Assembly: GCF_026410285.1 (NCBI RefSeq) | Contig: NZ_JAPMLP010000002.1 | Coordinates: 131,501-195,500 of the forward strand | DNA: 64,000 nt | Reading direction: 5' to 3' | Origin: Sulfitobacter sp. F26169L | GTDB taxonomy: Bacteria; Pseudomonadota; Alphaproteobacteria; Rhodobacterales; Rhodobacteraceae | Shown: positions 9,280-21,400 of the stretch, piece after piece | Position numbering within the stretch: the stretch's first letter is position 1 | Layout of the letters: every line of letters begins with the position of its first letter | Made by a program: the position numbers and the translations under genes | The notes under the pieces: model-generated | Told to the model about the DNA's origin: nothing | The model's database searches: none | What the model saw: only the letters and a program-made list of their open reading frames with translations

Positions 9280-9330
9280 GCGCTGCAAATGTCGCTGATC
9301 TAGAATTCAGATCAAGCACACTTGCAGCGC
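9280..9330. repeat. nested inverted repeat between convergent genes
   Basis: Outer arms GCGCTGCAA (9280-9288) and TTGCAGCGC (9322-9330) are perfect complements. Inside them TGATCT (9296-9301) and AGATCA (9309-9314) form a second perfect stem around a 7-nt loop, with a partly paired 7-nt bulge on each side. The repeat lies 60 bp after the NlpC/P60 stop and 44 bp before the RTX stop, so a bidirectional transcription end or mRNA 3' structure is likely. There is no run of T on either side. Confidence 0.6.
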
Positions 9331-9373
9331 TTCGGCCATGTAGTAATGCTGGCTCCGCGCGATGTTACGCGTG

Positions 9374-9412
9374 TCAGAATATAATCGTGTCCACTGTCCC
9401 GTCGTCAAACAG
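9374..9412 (-). other. predicted type I secretion C-terminus
   Basis: The last residues, LFDDGTVDTIIF, end in an acidic residue followed by four mostly hydrophobic ones. This is the pattern at the extreme C-terminus of many type I (ABC exporter) substrates such as RTX proteases (D-V-I-V and similar). It supports export in one step through an ABC exporter, which is not encoded in this window. Confidence 0.55.
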
Positions 9413-12400
9413 TGTGGTGAGAGAACTGCGTTCACCGTTTTCGTCAAACATTGTCTCTTTTGTTGTCCAGACAAATATGTCGTCACCGTCTGTCAGCAGT
9501 CGTGACGTTTTTACGCCATCAACAAACATCCGTTCATCTATCTGACCATCATCATAGTGTATTTCTGACAGGACCAGTTCGCCCTCTGTATCATAGGTGT
9601 AGGTCCGCGCGGTCCAGTCGAATACATCGGCAGCGTCGTTGGTAAACGCCGTTTCGATCTTGCCGCTTTGGTATGTCTCGTTCAATTGGCGACCGTCGTC
9701 ATAGTTCACCAATCTGCTCTCAATCACACCGGCTGCGTCAAAATCCTTGATGATGGTGGTCCACGCCTCGGTGTCCAGCAGATCATAATCGATGCTCTGG
9801 GACAATGTTCCATCAAGATAGCTTAGCGATTTGCTGCGGCCGCTATCATATTCGACGACTTTGGCCATGATAGTACCCGCCGCGTCAAAATCAGACGTGA
9901 TGGTCGTCCAGGATTCCGTATCAAGCAGATCGGACATAACTGATCGGGACAGAGTGCCGGCTTCATATTCAAGCGCGCTGCTGCGACCGTTGTCATAAAT
10001 CACCAGCTTTGATACGATTTGACCGGAAGCGTCAAAGTCGCTTGTGATACGCGTCCATGATTCCGTGTCGAGAAGGTCTGACGTGACACTCTGCGACAGG
10101 ATACCGTCTGCATACTCAAGCGATTTGCTGCGCCCGTTGTCATAGGCCACCACTTTGAAGGTGATAACACCCGAGGCATCGTAATCTGTCGAAATGCTTG
10201 TCCATGTCTCCGTATCAGTCAGATCCGACTGGATTGACTGGCTTACGGTGCCGTCCACATAGGAAATCGCATTGCTGCGCCCGCTGTCATAGATAACGGT
10301 TTTCGACGTAATCCCACCGGCTGCGTTGTAGTCGCGTGTGATGCTTGTCCACGATTCTGCATCCCCCAAATCCGATGTCACTGTCTGTAACAGCGCCCCG
10401 TCGTCATAAGATGCAGTTTTCAACCGTCCGTTGTCATAATCGACAACTCCCGAAAGAATCACGCCCGCTGCATCAAATTCTTTTGTGATGGTTGTCCATG
10501 CCTCTGTATCGGCCAGATCGAACGTTACGCTTTGCACCAGATTGCCATCGACATAAGCAAGCTCTTTGCGCCGTCCGTTGTCATAATCGACAACACTGTC
10601 TGTAATCGCACCGGTATCATCATAGTTGGCCGAAATCGTGGTCCACGATTCGATATCCAGAAAATCGCTGTAGGTCGTCGCGGACAGTACGCCATCGACG
10701 TAGGCATATGTGTTGTTGCGACCGTTATCATAATCAATCGACTGAGATACCATTACGCCATCTGCACCGGATTCAATTACTATTGATTGCCACGGCGATA
10801 CGTTCAGGGGATCGGCCCAAACCTCAGTCGCGCCGGTGTCTGTGAAACGTTTTTCGATCTCGCGGCCGTTGTCCTCGGCACGGTACGTCCGAACCAGCGC
10901 GCCGCTTTCATCCCTTTCTGTCGTGCGAAGTATCCAGTTATTGAGGTTGTCCGTGTCAAATTCCGTATCGGAAATGGCGAGCGGATCAGTAAAGACCGCA
11001 CCTGAAAAATGCAGATTTTCGACAGACACCAGAACGTCAGTGCCGCGATCGGCATCAATATTCGACACCACATTCAGCACACCGCTGCCGACGCCGCTTA
11101 CGGCATAGTCGATCGGTGCACCCAGATAGGTGACGGTATCAATGCCATCGCCGCCGACAACAGCATCGTCACCAATGCCGCCAGACAGCGTATCGTCACC
11201 GTCACCACCGTGCAGCGTGTCATCACCCGCACCGCCATCCAGCGTATCACGACCGCCCATTCCGGAGATTACATCATCCAGAGCAGTTGGAAGCGGCTGA
11301 CCGTTCACCGTATTTTCGGGATCGATCAAATCATCTGTTTGCGCGCCGGTCACAACCAAGCCCGAAATGGTTTCAACCACGTCCGTTACGGACACCTGCA
11401 ATGTCTGTTCAGATGAACGCGCCCCGTCACTGGCTGAAACAGTCAGATCATACACATTGTCGCCCGCTGCGTTTTTCGGCAATTCAAAATCCGGGGGGGC
11501 AATAAATGTGACTTCGCCCGTGACGCTATCAATCGCAAAATACGCCGCGTCCACACCGCCGGTTATGGCGAAGTTTACAGGATCACCGTTCTCATCCGTA
11601 GCGGTGATCTGCGTTACGGCCGTGTTGTTTTCCGCATGGGTCAGGCTGACAACAGGGTCCCCGTTACCGGATGTGATAACGGGAGCCTCTGCGCCCTCTG
11701 TACTGGCAAGGTTCAGCGTTATCGCGCGGACGGTGTTCGCCTGTCCGTCCGATGCAGACAGTTCAAGCGCGATCTCACCGCTCAGGTCTCGGGGAGGGGT
11801 GCCCGACAGCGTACGCGTTGCGGGGTTGAACGTAAGCCAGTCGGGCAGCGGCGCGCCTTCGGGTCCGCGCACCGTCAGAACCAGTGCATCACCATCCGGA
11901 TCAACAGCCACATCGACGGGAAGCGTGATAGACAACGGCTGTTCCTGAACACCGTACAGCGCGCTTAGATCCGCCAGGACCGGCGCGTCATTCACCGCCT
12001 CGACAAGGACTTCAACCCGTGCAGTTGTTGCCAGACCGCCTGAATCCTCCAGTTCATACTCAAACCATCCGGTGCCGGAGAAACCCACATCCGGTGTCAC
12101 GATAACCTGACCGTCTTCGGTCAGCTCTGCCGTAACATTTTCGGACCCCAGAATACGGGTCAGGACGATGGCCTGCCTGTCGGGGTCGCTGTCGTTGGCT
12201 GTCAGCTGGGTCACGAAGATGGCGAGAGATGTATCCTCGACGACGCTCAGCATGTCATCTTCCGCGACGGGGCTATCAGAAGTGCCAAGCACATCAATCG
12301 TCACTGTTGTCGGGACCTCGAAACCGGTTTCGTTGGTCAGCGCATAGCGCAGCTGTATCTCACCAAAGAAATCCTGAATTGTTGTCAGCCGCCACAGGCC

Positions 12401-15400
12401 GTTGTCCAGCTCGGTTATCTCCGCTTCAAAACGGTTCGGACCGACAGTTTCCAACCCGAGGAATATCACTTCGGAGCCCAGCGGAATATCGTCATTGGCC
12501 ATTAGGTCTGCGGGATCAATGTCGAGGTATGTGTCCTCTATCATTTCGTATCCTGCGTCGGACACGGCAACGGGCACATCGAACAACGGCATGACCAGAA
12601 CGGTCGCGTAACCTGTATTGGTCGCCCCGTGTTCATCCGTGACCCTATAATGGAAACCACCGTCACCGAAATATCCCGCACGGCCAAGGAATACCGCCTG
12701 ATCCCCGTCACGACGAACCGTGCCGTTATCACCGTCAAACACTTCGACAATTGAGAATGTATCGCCCTCGACATCGCGATCATTGAACAGCAGGTCTGCA
12801 AAATCAATGCGGAACTCTTCGTCCTGCGTGCCAAAGAAATGCCCGTCAGGGTTGGCGATCGGCGCGTCATTCACAGGCTGGATGTCAAAGACGATAGAAG
12901 CTTTTGCGCCCAGACGCCCGTCTGAAACAGCGTAACCGAAGGTTACCGGTCCTGTGACGTTTTCATCAGGTACAAACTGATAGCGCCCGTCCGGCAACTC
13001 CAGCAAACGGCCATCCGCCACTTCCGACTGAAGCGACTGGAAGGTGATTGTGTCGCCGTCAGCGTCCAGATCATTGGCCAGCAAGTCCGCGGCGGTGAAT
13101 TCAAACGGTGTGTCTTCATCGACAATAAACACATCCGTGACCGCTTGGGGCGCGCGGTTGGTGCTGATCACATCGACCTCGACGCGTCCGGTGCTTTCGC
13201 CGTGGCGGTCATCGGTTACGGTATAGGTGAACAATGCATCGCCCGAGAAATCCGGTGTGGGTGTAAATGTGATCTGGCTGCCGTCATACGCGACAGTACC
13301 ATTCACAGCCTCGCCCACCCCGACAAAGCGGATCGGATCACCATCTGCATCACTGTCGTTTGCCATCAGTTCGGCGGGAGTGAGAACCAGAACCCCGTCT
13401 TCCAGCACGTTCACCTGATCGGTGGCGGCCACCGGTGGGTCAAGCAACGATATCACGTCAAGCACGACCGTACCCGCTACTGCCCCTTCGGCATCATCTG
13501 TCAATGTATATGAGAGCCGCTCTTCTCCGGCAAAGCCCGGTGTCGGCGCGTAGGTGACACTGGCCCCTGCATTCCCATCAAAACTGGTGCTGACAACTTG
13601 CGTACGGGTGGTCGTGCCATCCGAATTGCTGAATACAACGTCATAGCTGCCTGTCACATCCAGCGGCACTGTCGCGCTCAATGTGCCGGTCAGGGTATCA
13701 ACAACCATCCAGTCGGGTGTTTCACTGCCATCCGCAAGCGCGACAGACCATGTGCCACCTGCAAGCGGCACCAGCCCATCAGGTGCAGCAATCGTCACCG
13801 TACCCAGTGCAATGCTGACAGCGCCGTTTAGCGGTGTTCCGATCTCAGTGATGCGCAGGGCATCACCATCATCATCACGATCGTTCAGCAACAATTCGGC
13901 AATTGTAAAGGTGACCGACCCGTTTTCATAAAGCGAGATAGTGTCATCGTTGGCGACCGCAAATTCGCGTGTCGCGACAACATTGAAGACGATATTCGCA
14001 GGATCAGCGCTTCCGCCGCCTTTTTCATCTTCGGCGTCATAGGCAAAGGCAATACTGCCGTTGAAGTCTTTGGGCGCGGTAATGTCGATACGTTCGGGGA
14101 AATCAATTACGCTGAAGGGGGAGTTGTTCCCTTCCGCGATCACTGTAAACTGCTCGTCAACGACGAATTCAGTGATGATCGACATGTCCGGCAGCGCACC
14201 GCCGCTTACATCAATCCGCACCGGCACCGCGCCCACGTATTCTGATGGCGGCGTACCGGAGAAGGTTAACGTGGTGTCATCAAAGCTGATCCAGTCGTTC
14301 AGCGGCGCACCGCTTTCGCGTGCCACGGTGAGGGTCGGAGTGCCGGATGCATCCAGACCAAACTGCCCCGATGCTTCAAGCAACGGATCGCCTGCCAGCA
14401 CCGCATTGATTGCGGCAAGCTGCGGATCGGTCGGGTCAATCACAAACTCCAGCGTAAAGCCGCGGTCTGCCAAGGTGTATTGATCTTCTACATCGGGGTC
14501 GAGCGGTGCGGTCGGCGTAAAGACAATCTGCACCCGCGCCATTTGATCCTGATCATCAATGCCGAATTCCGATACATTCAGGCTGCGCGTTGCTGCATCA
14601 AACGTCAGCCAGCTTGGCAAAGGACGCCCGCCATTCACCTGCGCGCTGAACTCTCCGTCAGAGATATCAAAGGTCGCGACCTGATCTGCGTCTTCGTCAA
14701 GTGACCAAGTGGTCGCTTCACGAATGGTGAAACCCGCCAATACAGTCGGCTGGACACTGATGCCGGTTGCCAACTCATCGGCGTCGTCTTCCGGATCCCA
14801 CGCAAAGCGGTTCACATAGATTGCACCGCTGGAAGGGTCGCTCAGGAATACGGCAACTTCTACCGGATCTGTCTGTGTGTCGGGGACGCTTCCCGAGAAT
14901 GTCATGCTGGCCGCGTCAAAGAACAACCAATCCGGTAGATCGGTGTTATTCGGTGATGTGGCACGGACAGTATAATCAGGCGAGAGGAACCGGCTGGTCA
15001 ACTGGCCCAGCAGCTCTGTTTGCTGGAAGAACAACACATCGCCATCCAGATCCAGATCATTGCCAAACGCCTCGGCGGGGATCACATAGAGCGGACCATC
15101 TTCCAGCCCTCTTACCACATCATCGCGCAGCACCGGACCGTTGTTCACCGGCAGAATGTTCAGATGCACAACAGCAGTGTCTGTCAGGCCAAGGCCATCA
15201 CTGATCGTGTATTCAAAACTGGCCGGACCGTTGTAATTTTCGCGCGCAACAAACTCGATCATGCCATCTTCGTTCAGTCTGACTTTGCCGTTTTCGGCAA
15301 AGCGATAGACTTCTTCAAAGACAACTGTGTCATCATCGGGGTCGGAATCGTTCAGCAGCAGATCGGCGGGATCAATTATGGTCATCCCGTCCTGAAGCAG

Positions 15401-18400
15401 GTTAAAGCCACGGTCATCACGCGCCACAGGCGGTAGATTCTGCGGCCGCACCCGAATTCCGAAATCAAGGGTCGCCTCTGCCCCCAAAGCATCAATCACA
15501 TCAAACGAGATCGTCGCGTACCCAAGGACCGCAGGTGTGAACTCAATAATGCCGGTATCAGGATCAAAAACCTCGACACCATTGCGCGAAGCGTTACCGT
15601 CTGCCGCGATGTGCAACCCGACAAATTCGAATTCATCGCCTTCGATATCATAAACGCGTGACATCAACTGGTCGACGGTAAAGGTTGTCACCTCACCCAG
15701 TTTCGCCCAGGTCAATCCGTCCCGGATGCGCGGCGCATCGTTGACAGGTGCAAAGTAAATTTCGACATCTGCGGTGGATGTAGCACCATCGTTATCCGCT
15801 AGCACATACCGGAAACCGGCAAAGCCGAAGTGATCGGGACGGGATTTGAACTCGATATACTGGTTGTCGATCTTCCATGTCACATCAGTGGCAGGACCAT
15901 CATAGTTTCGCTTGTCCCAGTAGGGGCGCAAATCCTCGCCAGCCAGATTGGTCAGCGGTTGGGCCGACACAATGCGCAAGCCCTCCATCTCGTTATCACC
16001 ATCCACATCGTAATCATTGGCCAGCAGGTTTTCGATACGGATACGCAGCGGCACATCCTCGATACCGTACTGCAACGGATCATCGTTTGCGACAGGTGCA
16101 TCGTTGACAGGTGAAAGATTCACTTCGACGCGGGCCGTGGATTCACGACCCAGCGGATCACGAACCGTATAGGCAAAAAACGCATCGCCATTGTGATCCT
16201 GCGCGCCTAGGAATTCGATCATGCCATCCGCGTTGATGGATGCCGTGCCGAATTCTCCGTTTTGAACAGATACAAGCACCAGATCCTCGACCCCGCTTTC
16301 GGCATCGTTTTCAATCAGGTCGGCAGGGTCGATCAGCGCGACTTCGTCTTCGACGCCAAGGCGATAGATGTCGTTCATTGCATTGAAACGGCCATCGCGC
16401 AGTCCTGCCTGAATGGCAGCACGATCCCAAATGGTGCCGTCTTCAAAAACAATTTGTTCAATTCCGCTTGCTTCACCAAGGAAGTGGTCTGTCACTGTCA
16501 GCGTGTCGATCAAATATCCATCGTCGCGCTCAAGCTCGACAAAGAGATCATCCCCGACCTGCAAAAGCGATATGTCTTTGGTGGCGATTCCTGTGCCAAG
16601 GATCAGGCGATCAATCTCGGCCCCGCCGCCAATGTCGGTGACGATATCCGCGCCGCTGTCAAAGCCGAACAGATAGTCATCAGCGCCCAATCCGCCCTGC
16701 AGGGTGTCGTTGCCGAAACGCCCGTCAAACACGTCGGCACCACCGCTGCCAATGAAGGTATCATCATGGATGGAGCCGATGACCTTCTCGATCGAAATCA
16801 GCGTATCACCCTGCGCCTCACCGGCAACCCCCTGCCCAAGGAACAGATCAACCGTAACCGCCTCATCCGCGCGGGTATAATCAGCCACATCAAAGCCCAG
16901 CCGCCCGTCCATCAGGTCAGCGCCGCGGCCACCACGGAAGGTGTTATCGTTGTCATCGCCGCGCAGTGTATCATTGTGATAGCTGGCCTGAATGATCTCG
17001 ATCCCGTCGAGCGTATCGCCCGCCGCATCACCGCCGGACGCCGTCCCTGCGGCGAGATCGATATCGATCCCTTCAAGCGAGAGCACATAATCGGCCGTGT
17101 CTACACCATCGCCCCCCACAAGGCTGTCTGCCCCGCGTCCACCTTGGAGCAGATCGTCACCGTCAAGGCCAGTCAGGGTATCATCGCCACGACCACCAAA
17201 GAGCGCGTTTGCCCCTGCATCACCTTCCAGATTGTCAGCAAAGTCCGATCCGATCAGGTTTTCGATATCATTCAGTATATCGCCTTCGGCTTCGCCTCCA
17301 CTGGCAGTATTTTCATCCAGTGAAATCTGGATCGCCTGTGCAGAATTTTCGTAACGCGCCCAGTCGTTTCCTGTGCCGCCGTCTAGGTTGTCTGCGCCAG
17401 TGCCGCCCTCAAGGGTATCATCCCCCGCGTCACCATGCAGATCATCATTGCCGCCGCGCCCGATCAGTGCGTCACGGCCACCCTCGCCACGCAATATATT
17501 GCGGTTGTCGTCCCCGCCCAGCGTGTCGTTGTAGCCAGTACCTTCAAAGCCTTCGAGACCGACATACCGGTCGCCTTCGGCATGACCACCCTGTCCGATC
17601 AATGTCGAAAGATCGGCCCGCACACCCGTGTTCGATCCGGCAAACTGCAATATATCAAATCCGGTACCGCCGCGCACTTCGTCAGCGTCATCGCCTGCAT
17701 TGATCAAGTCGTTGCCAGCACCGGCTTCGATCAGGTCGGCACCCGAACCGGTTTCGATGGTGTCATCACCATCCAGCGCTACAACCCAATCGTCACGACG
17801 ATACCCATGGATTTTCTCGGAGAGGCTGTTGCCCTCAATGTAATCCACCAGAGGTGATCCCGACAGCTCTGCACCGTAGAAATCCGCGACAGATGCCGTC
17901 GCAAAACCGGTATCTTCCAGGCCAAATTCGTCAGCGATCCGGTACTCGATTGCAACTTCGCCACTGTATCCCGCATCAAACCGCGCCACGAGGAATTCCT
18001 CGCCGCGGAAGGTGACCACCTCGAATGTGCCCAGCGACACGCGATTGCCTTGCGCAAGCTCTACAGGGTCGTAAACCCCGTCCACCCCTACAAAGGTCGG
18101 GCGTGGGCGATCGGGGTTGTCCAGATCGACATCAATGATGCCGTCCTTGTCGTGGTCGGCCTGTTCGATGTCATAATCGTTAAACACCATATCTGCGACG
18201 CGGATAACCAGCGGCACGTCAAACGGCGTTACAAAACCTACATCGTCAACGACAGTCGGATCATCGTTTGATGGCACAATCTGGATATCGACATAGCCTT
18301 CGTCGGTCCCATCCGCACCGTCAGACAACAGATAGACAAAGCCGCCCGCCAGTTCCGCATCGATATTTGGCGTGTACAGGAAATCACCGTTTTCGTCCTG

Positions 18401-21400
18401 TTCCAATGTGCCATTAAACGAAAATGCAGCATCAAGACCAAACTTGAAGAAGTCCGACACAGGATCAGTCATGCGCCAGCCGATGATTTCGAGTGTATCG
18501 TTGTCAACATCGGTATCGTTGGCCAACAATGTGCTCAGGCGGATAGTGGTCGGAATATCTTCGGGTACAAGGAACTGGTCGGACACCGCAACCGGTGCCG
18601 CATCTGATGTTGTCTCGAAGAACAGTGTCACCTGTCCGCCATCGACCGCACCTTCGGGGTCTGTCACCGAATAGCCGAATGTGGCTGTTCCCTGATGACC
18701 GGCATCCGGGGTGAAGGTGATGATGCCATCTTCAACCACCAGATCACCGTTTACAGCACCGGTTGCGTTTTCAAACGTGACGGCAAGGCCTTCGACATCA
18801 TAGTCGTTCTTGAGCAGCTCAAGCACCGGAATTTCCAGCGCAGTATCCTGAAACCCGCGCAGGATATGCGAAAGTTCATCGTCGCGGTAGCGGTCGTCGC
18901 GGGCGACGGGGCGGTCGTTCACGGGCTGATAGGCCAGCGTAACCGTAGCGGTGTCGCGCCCGCCCTGACCGTCATCAACGGTGTACTGGAATTGCGCCTC
19001 ACCGTTGAAATTGGCGTCAGGCTCAAACAACACAGTCTGGTTTTCCAACAGCCGCGCTGAGCCGCCGATAACGCCAAAGACACGGGCAATCTGCAATTCA
19101 CCCAGTTGATTGGTGTCATTGGCTGTCAGGCGATCCAGCCCGATGATCACCGGATTGTCTTCAAGCAGCGGCGCACCAAGGTCGGTCGTGTCAAAGTGAT
19201 CGCTGCGGGCATCCGTGCCATCGTTCACAGCATCGATTGTGACAGTGACCGTGCCTGTATCGCTTAACCCGTCGGGATCTGTGACCAGATAGTCAAAGCT
19301 GGCAGTGCCGAAGAAATCCTCGGCCGGAGTGACCAGAATATTTCCGTTGTCATCCAGCGTTACGCCCAGCTCGGGTGAATTGATCACAGCACTGATGGTC
19401 AACAAATCACCATCCACATCGCTGTCATCAGCCAGCAAAGATGCGGCGCTGATGACGAACGGCGTATCCTCAAACCCCGCAAATCCGGCATCATCACCCG
19501 CGATAGGCGCGTCGTTTTCTGGTGTGACGTTGATATAAACCATCGCCACTGCCGCCCCGCCTTCGGGTGTGTTGGCCACATAGCTGAATTGCGCCTGACC
19601 ATAGAAGTTGGCGACAGGCGTGAAGCTGATATCCCCATTGCTGGACAGGGACACGGTGCCATTAACCGCATCAAAAACCGATCCGACGATCATCCGGTCG
19701 CCATCGATATCGTTGGACAACAACCGCTCGACCCGCAGGGTCAAAAAACCGTCTTCTTCAACGGTGAAACCCGTGTCATCGAGCGCTTCGGCGACAGGCC
19801 TGACATTCACCGAAATTTCAGCTTCGGCAAAAGCGTTGCGGTCATCAGTGATCACATAACGGATTGTGGTTGCGCCGATAAAGCCGTCAGCAGCTACAAA
19901 ACGCACATTGCCGTCACCATCAATCAGCGCATTGCCCGCCGCGCCCCCGTCAACGGAAACAAGGCGGAGCGCATCACCATCGGCATCAAAATCATTTTCG
20001 AGGATATCCAACAAACCAATTTGCAATTCCTCACCCGTAGTGACGGCAAAGAAGCCATCATCAAGGGCCACTGGAGTGTTGTTCTCCAGTAACGTCAGCA
20101 GGGTGTCACGGGTCCAGATGGTGCCATCATCAAACAGGTATTGTTCAATCGACGTCGCATCATCCGAAAGCGCGTTGATAACTGTCAGCGTGTCATCGGG
20201 GTTGCCCAGAAACCCGAGCTTGACCGAGGTGCTGCCCTGAAACAGGCGCGTTACGGTTGTGGTATCCGCCTCAAATCCCTGCATAGAGATTACATCAGTC
20301 TCTGTTGGGCTTGCTCCGCTGTCCGATACACGGTCGTGCCCGTCCCCTACGGTATAGACATACTGGTCAGCACCTTCATGGCCGTCCGCCGCATCATCAC
20401 CCTGACCGAAATCAATCAGGTCATCGCTGGCAAAGTCGTTTGCATAATCGTCATCATCGGTCTGGATGTCGATCAACGACTGCGCACGCATCTCTGCGCG
20501 GGTCCAGACGGTATCATCCGCAAAGCGGATCGACAGGGTGCTGTTGCCAACGTTCCGGTCGCTCAGCGCGTTCACCAGAATAATCCGGTCCCCTTGCGTG
20601 AAGAAGGTCAAAACCAGATCGTGACTGTCAGGCCCCGCACGCACGGCAGATTCCAGATCGGCTGGGGTGTAGTCTGTCAATTCCAGCACATTGTTGCCGC
20701 GCCCGAATGCATCAATGCGATCATCCCCGTCACCGGATGCATAACGGAAGGTATCATCCCCGAGCAACCCTACAAGCAGGTCATCGCCCAACCCGCCGGC
20801 CAGAATGTCATCACCATTGGTGCCATAGATGACATCGTTTTCATCAGAGGCCTGCGCATCGCTAAGCAATGTCCCGATTTGGGCGATGGTGTATTCGGTT
20901 CCGCTGTCCTCAAGGACAATACGTTCGATACCACGCCCGTTTTTGGTCAACCCGTCTGCAATGATGATTTGATCGTCGCTGCCAACAAAACGTATCGTCA
21001 GATCACCGCCGCTGGTGCCCAGACCGTTAAACACCAAATCCTCCGGTGCGTAGCCGGTAATGATCAAGGTATCATGCGCCGAGGACGCTGCATCGCGCAG
21101 GATATCGCGGCCATCTCCGGCAGCAAAGAGGTAGGTATCATTGCCCGCGCCACCGCTCACACGGTCATTGCCCAGGCCGCCATTTAGCAGATTGTCGGCA
21201 GCATCACCAAAGATGTGGTCGTCCAGAACGGTCGGTACGAACGAGAGCAGATCGGAAATGCCGAGCTCGGTACCATCAGCAAAGCGGATTGTTTCGATCC
21301 GGCCTTCACCCAGCGCATTATCAATGCGCACACGGTCGCCATCGCTGCCAAAGGCAAGGATCATCGCAGAGCCGTCACTGGATTGGGCAACCCGCAAGTC

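Noticed and set aside
16262-17323. 353-codon plus-strand open frame, and a similar one at 20141-21187
   Set aside because: Shadows of RTX and HCBP repeats; composition mirrors the opposite strand.
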